Assembly (NCBI GenBank): GCA_018813765.1 | Contig: JAHJBC010000006.1 | Coordinates: 124,001-188,000 of the forward strand | Direction: 5' to 3' | Length of the DNA: 64,000 bases | Origin: Gammaproteobacteria bacterium | Lineage (GTDB): Bacteria; Pseudomonadota; Gammaproteobacteria; Burkholderiales; Gallionellaceae | Shown here: piece after piece, positions 63,695 through 64,000 of the stretch | How the letters are laid out: every line of letters begins with the position of its first letter | Position numbering within the stretch: position 1 is the first letter of the stretch | Made by a program: the position numbers and the translations under genes | Notes under the pieces: generated by a model | Database searches by the model: none | Seen by the model: only the letters and a program-made list of their open reading frames with translations | Told to the model about the DNA's origin: nothing

Positions 63695-63831
63695 GTGCCT
63701 CTAATAATTCAAAGTTCTAAGCAAGACAAGGCGCGAGCAAAAAATTGCGACGCGGCATATATGTGATATGTAAGGAGTAATTTTTTGTGAGCAACGCAGT
63801 ATTGCGACGAAATTTGGATTATTAGAGGCGC
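63695..63831. mobile_element. 137-bp MITE-like element with 8-bp target duplication
   Basis: The ends GTGCCTCTAATAATTCAAA and (inverted) GCGCCTCTAATAATCCAAA match at 17 of 19 positions. CCAGATGG flanks it directly on both sides (63687-63694 and 63832-63839). Inside are AAAAAATT/AATTTTTT arms and a CATAT/ATATG centre, so it folds into nested hairpins; it encodes no transposase. It split the sequence at the start codon of the radical SAM gene. The remaining part of the gap (63454-63694) shows no gene. Confidence 0.88.
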
Positions 63832-63835
63832 CCAG

Positions 63836-64000
63836 ATGGTACTTTCCGACCGTATCCACTCATATGGGCAGCAACTGCTGCGCCGCTACGGCGAGCGCGT
63901 GCACAAGATCGCCCTGGATGCGGGCATGACCTGTCCCAACCGCGACGGCAGCAAGGGTAATGGCGGCTGCACCTTCTGCAACAACGACTCATTCAGCCCC
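63836..64000 (+). CDS. TIGR01212/YhcC-like radical SAM protein (5' part, runs off the window)
   Basis: The 55 visible codons read MVLSDRIHSYGQQLLRRYGE, then KIALDAGMTCPNRDGS and GGCTFCNNDSFSP. The Cys pattern is the start of the radical SAM site with the first Cys in TCPNRDG and the CxxC in CTFC, as in the YhcC family of unclear substrate. The ATG at 63836 lies inside the target duplication of the inserted element, whose terminal AGAGG now serves as a ribosome site 7 bases upstream. Confidence 0.88.
   Translation, partial: MVLSDRIHSYGQQLLRRYGERVHKIALDAGMTCPNRDGSKGNGGCTFCNNDSFSP

Overview
The window reads as chromosome of a betaproteobacterium, most likely in or near the Gallionellaceae (Sideroxydans/Gallionella type). 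This is an inference from protein resemblance, the gene order lolB-ispE-tRNA-Gln-prs-rplY-pth-ychF, the high GC and the dense c-di-GMP and hemerythrin signalling genes. I could not run a search. No rRNA, CRISPR array, prophage or complete insertion sequence was seen. Two AT-richer patches (about 16.1-17.0 kb and 24.1-25.8 kb) stand out as probably acquired.

Layout. 1-2.4 kb: the end of an M16 peptidase gene, then rsmD, coaD and a ferredoxin. 2.5-5.3 kb: a Cache/PAS/GGDEF/hemerythrin cyclase. 5.3-8.9 kb (minus strand): an ABC-2 exporter operon with a GldG-like subunit, ending in mutM. 9.0-16.0 kb: housekeeping genes (TPR lipoprotein, lolB, ispE, tRNA-Gln, prs, rplY, pth, ychF). 16.1-20.9 kb (minus strand): an isolated AT-rich lipoprotein gene, then a four-gene lipoprotein operon with an LpoB-like member. 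21.1-28.5 kb: rhlE, a DUF1415 gene, an nfsB-like nitroreductase, an ImmA/IrrE-PIN toxin-antitoxin pair, srkA, an M23 peptidase and ychJ. 28.6-30.9 kb: a Ser/Thr kinase-HDOD-GAF fusion. 31.2-32.6 kb: a decaying two-component system. 32.8-44.1 kb: ten co-oriented genes that combine two DJ-1/PfpI proteins, an ankyrin protein, an HpcH/HpaI aldolase, an AGE-family epimerase and GlgX with a full partner-switching set (two STAS proteins, an anti-sigma-type kinase, a SpoIIE phosphatase). 44.5-45.2 kb: a second toxin-antitoxin pair. 45.4-60.8 kb: signalling genes (hemerythrin-PAS-GGDEF, a chemoreceptor, GGDEF-EAL), translation quality control (prfC, arfB), DNA repair (AlkD-like), a HerA-like ATPase and small lipoproteins. 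61.0-64.0 kb: a TonB-dependent receptor, a small protein and the start of a radical SAM gene with a short mobile element inserted at its start codon.

How the genes relate. The 32.8-44.1 kb cluster is the best candidate for an undescribed system. A membrane sensor phosphatase, an HATPase kinase and two antagonists are interleaved with carbohydrate and reactive-carbonyl enzymes, and no sigma factor is present in the cluster. Just upstream, a histidine kinase and its response regulator each carry one in-frame TAA stop, and the kinase N-terminus is replaced by a fragment of an unrelated PKD-domain gene on the other strand.

Intergenic DNA is rich in inverted repeats. At least seven families occur, two of them twice. 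A 137-bp element with 19-bp ends and a perfect 8-bp target duplication sits exactly at the yhcC-like start codon. pth and arfB, both peptidyl-tRNA hydrolase genes, begin directly behind terminator hairpins.
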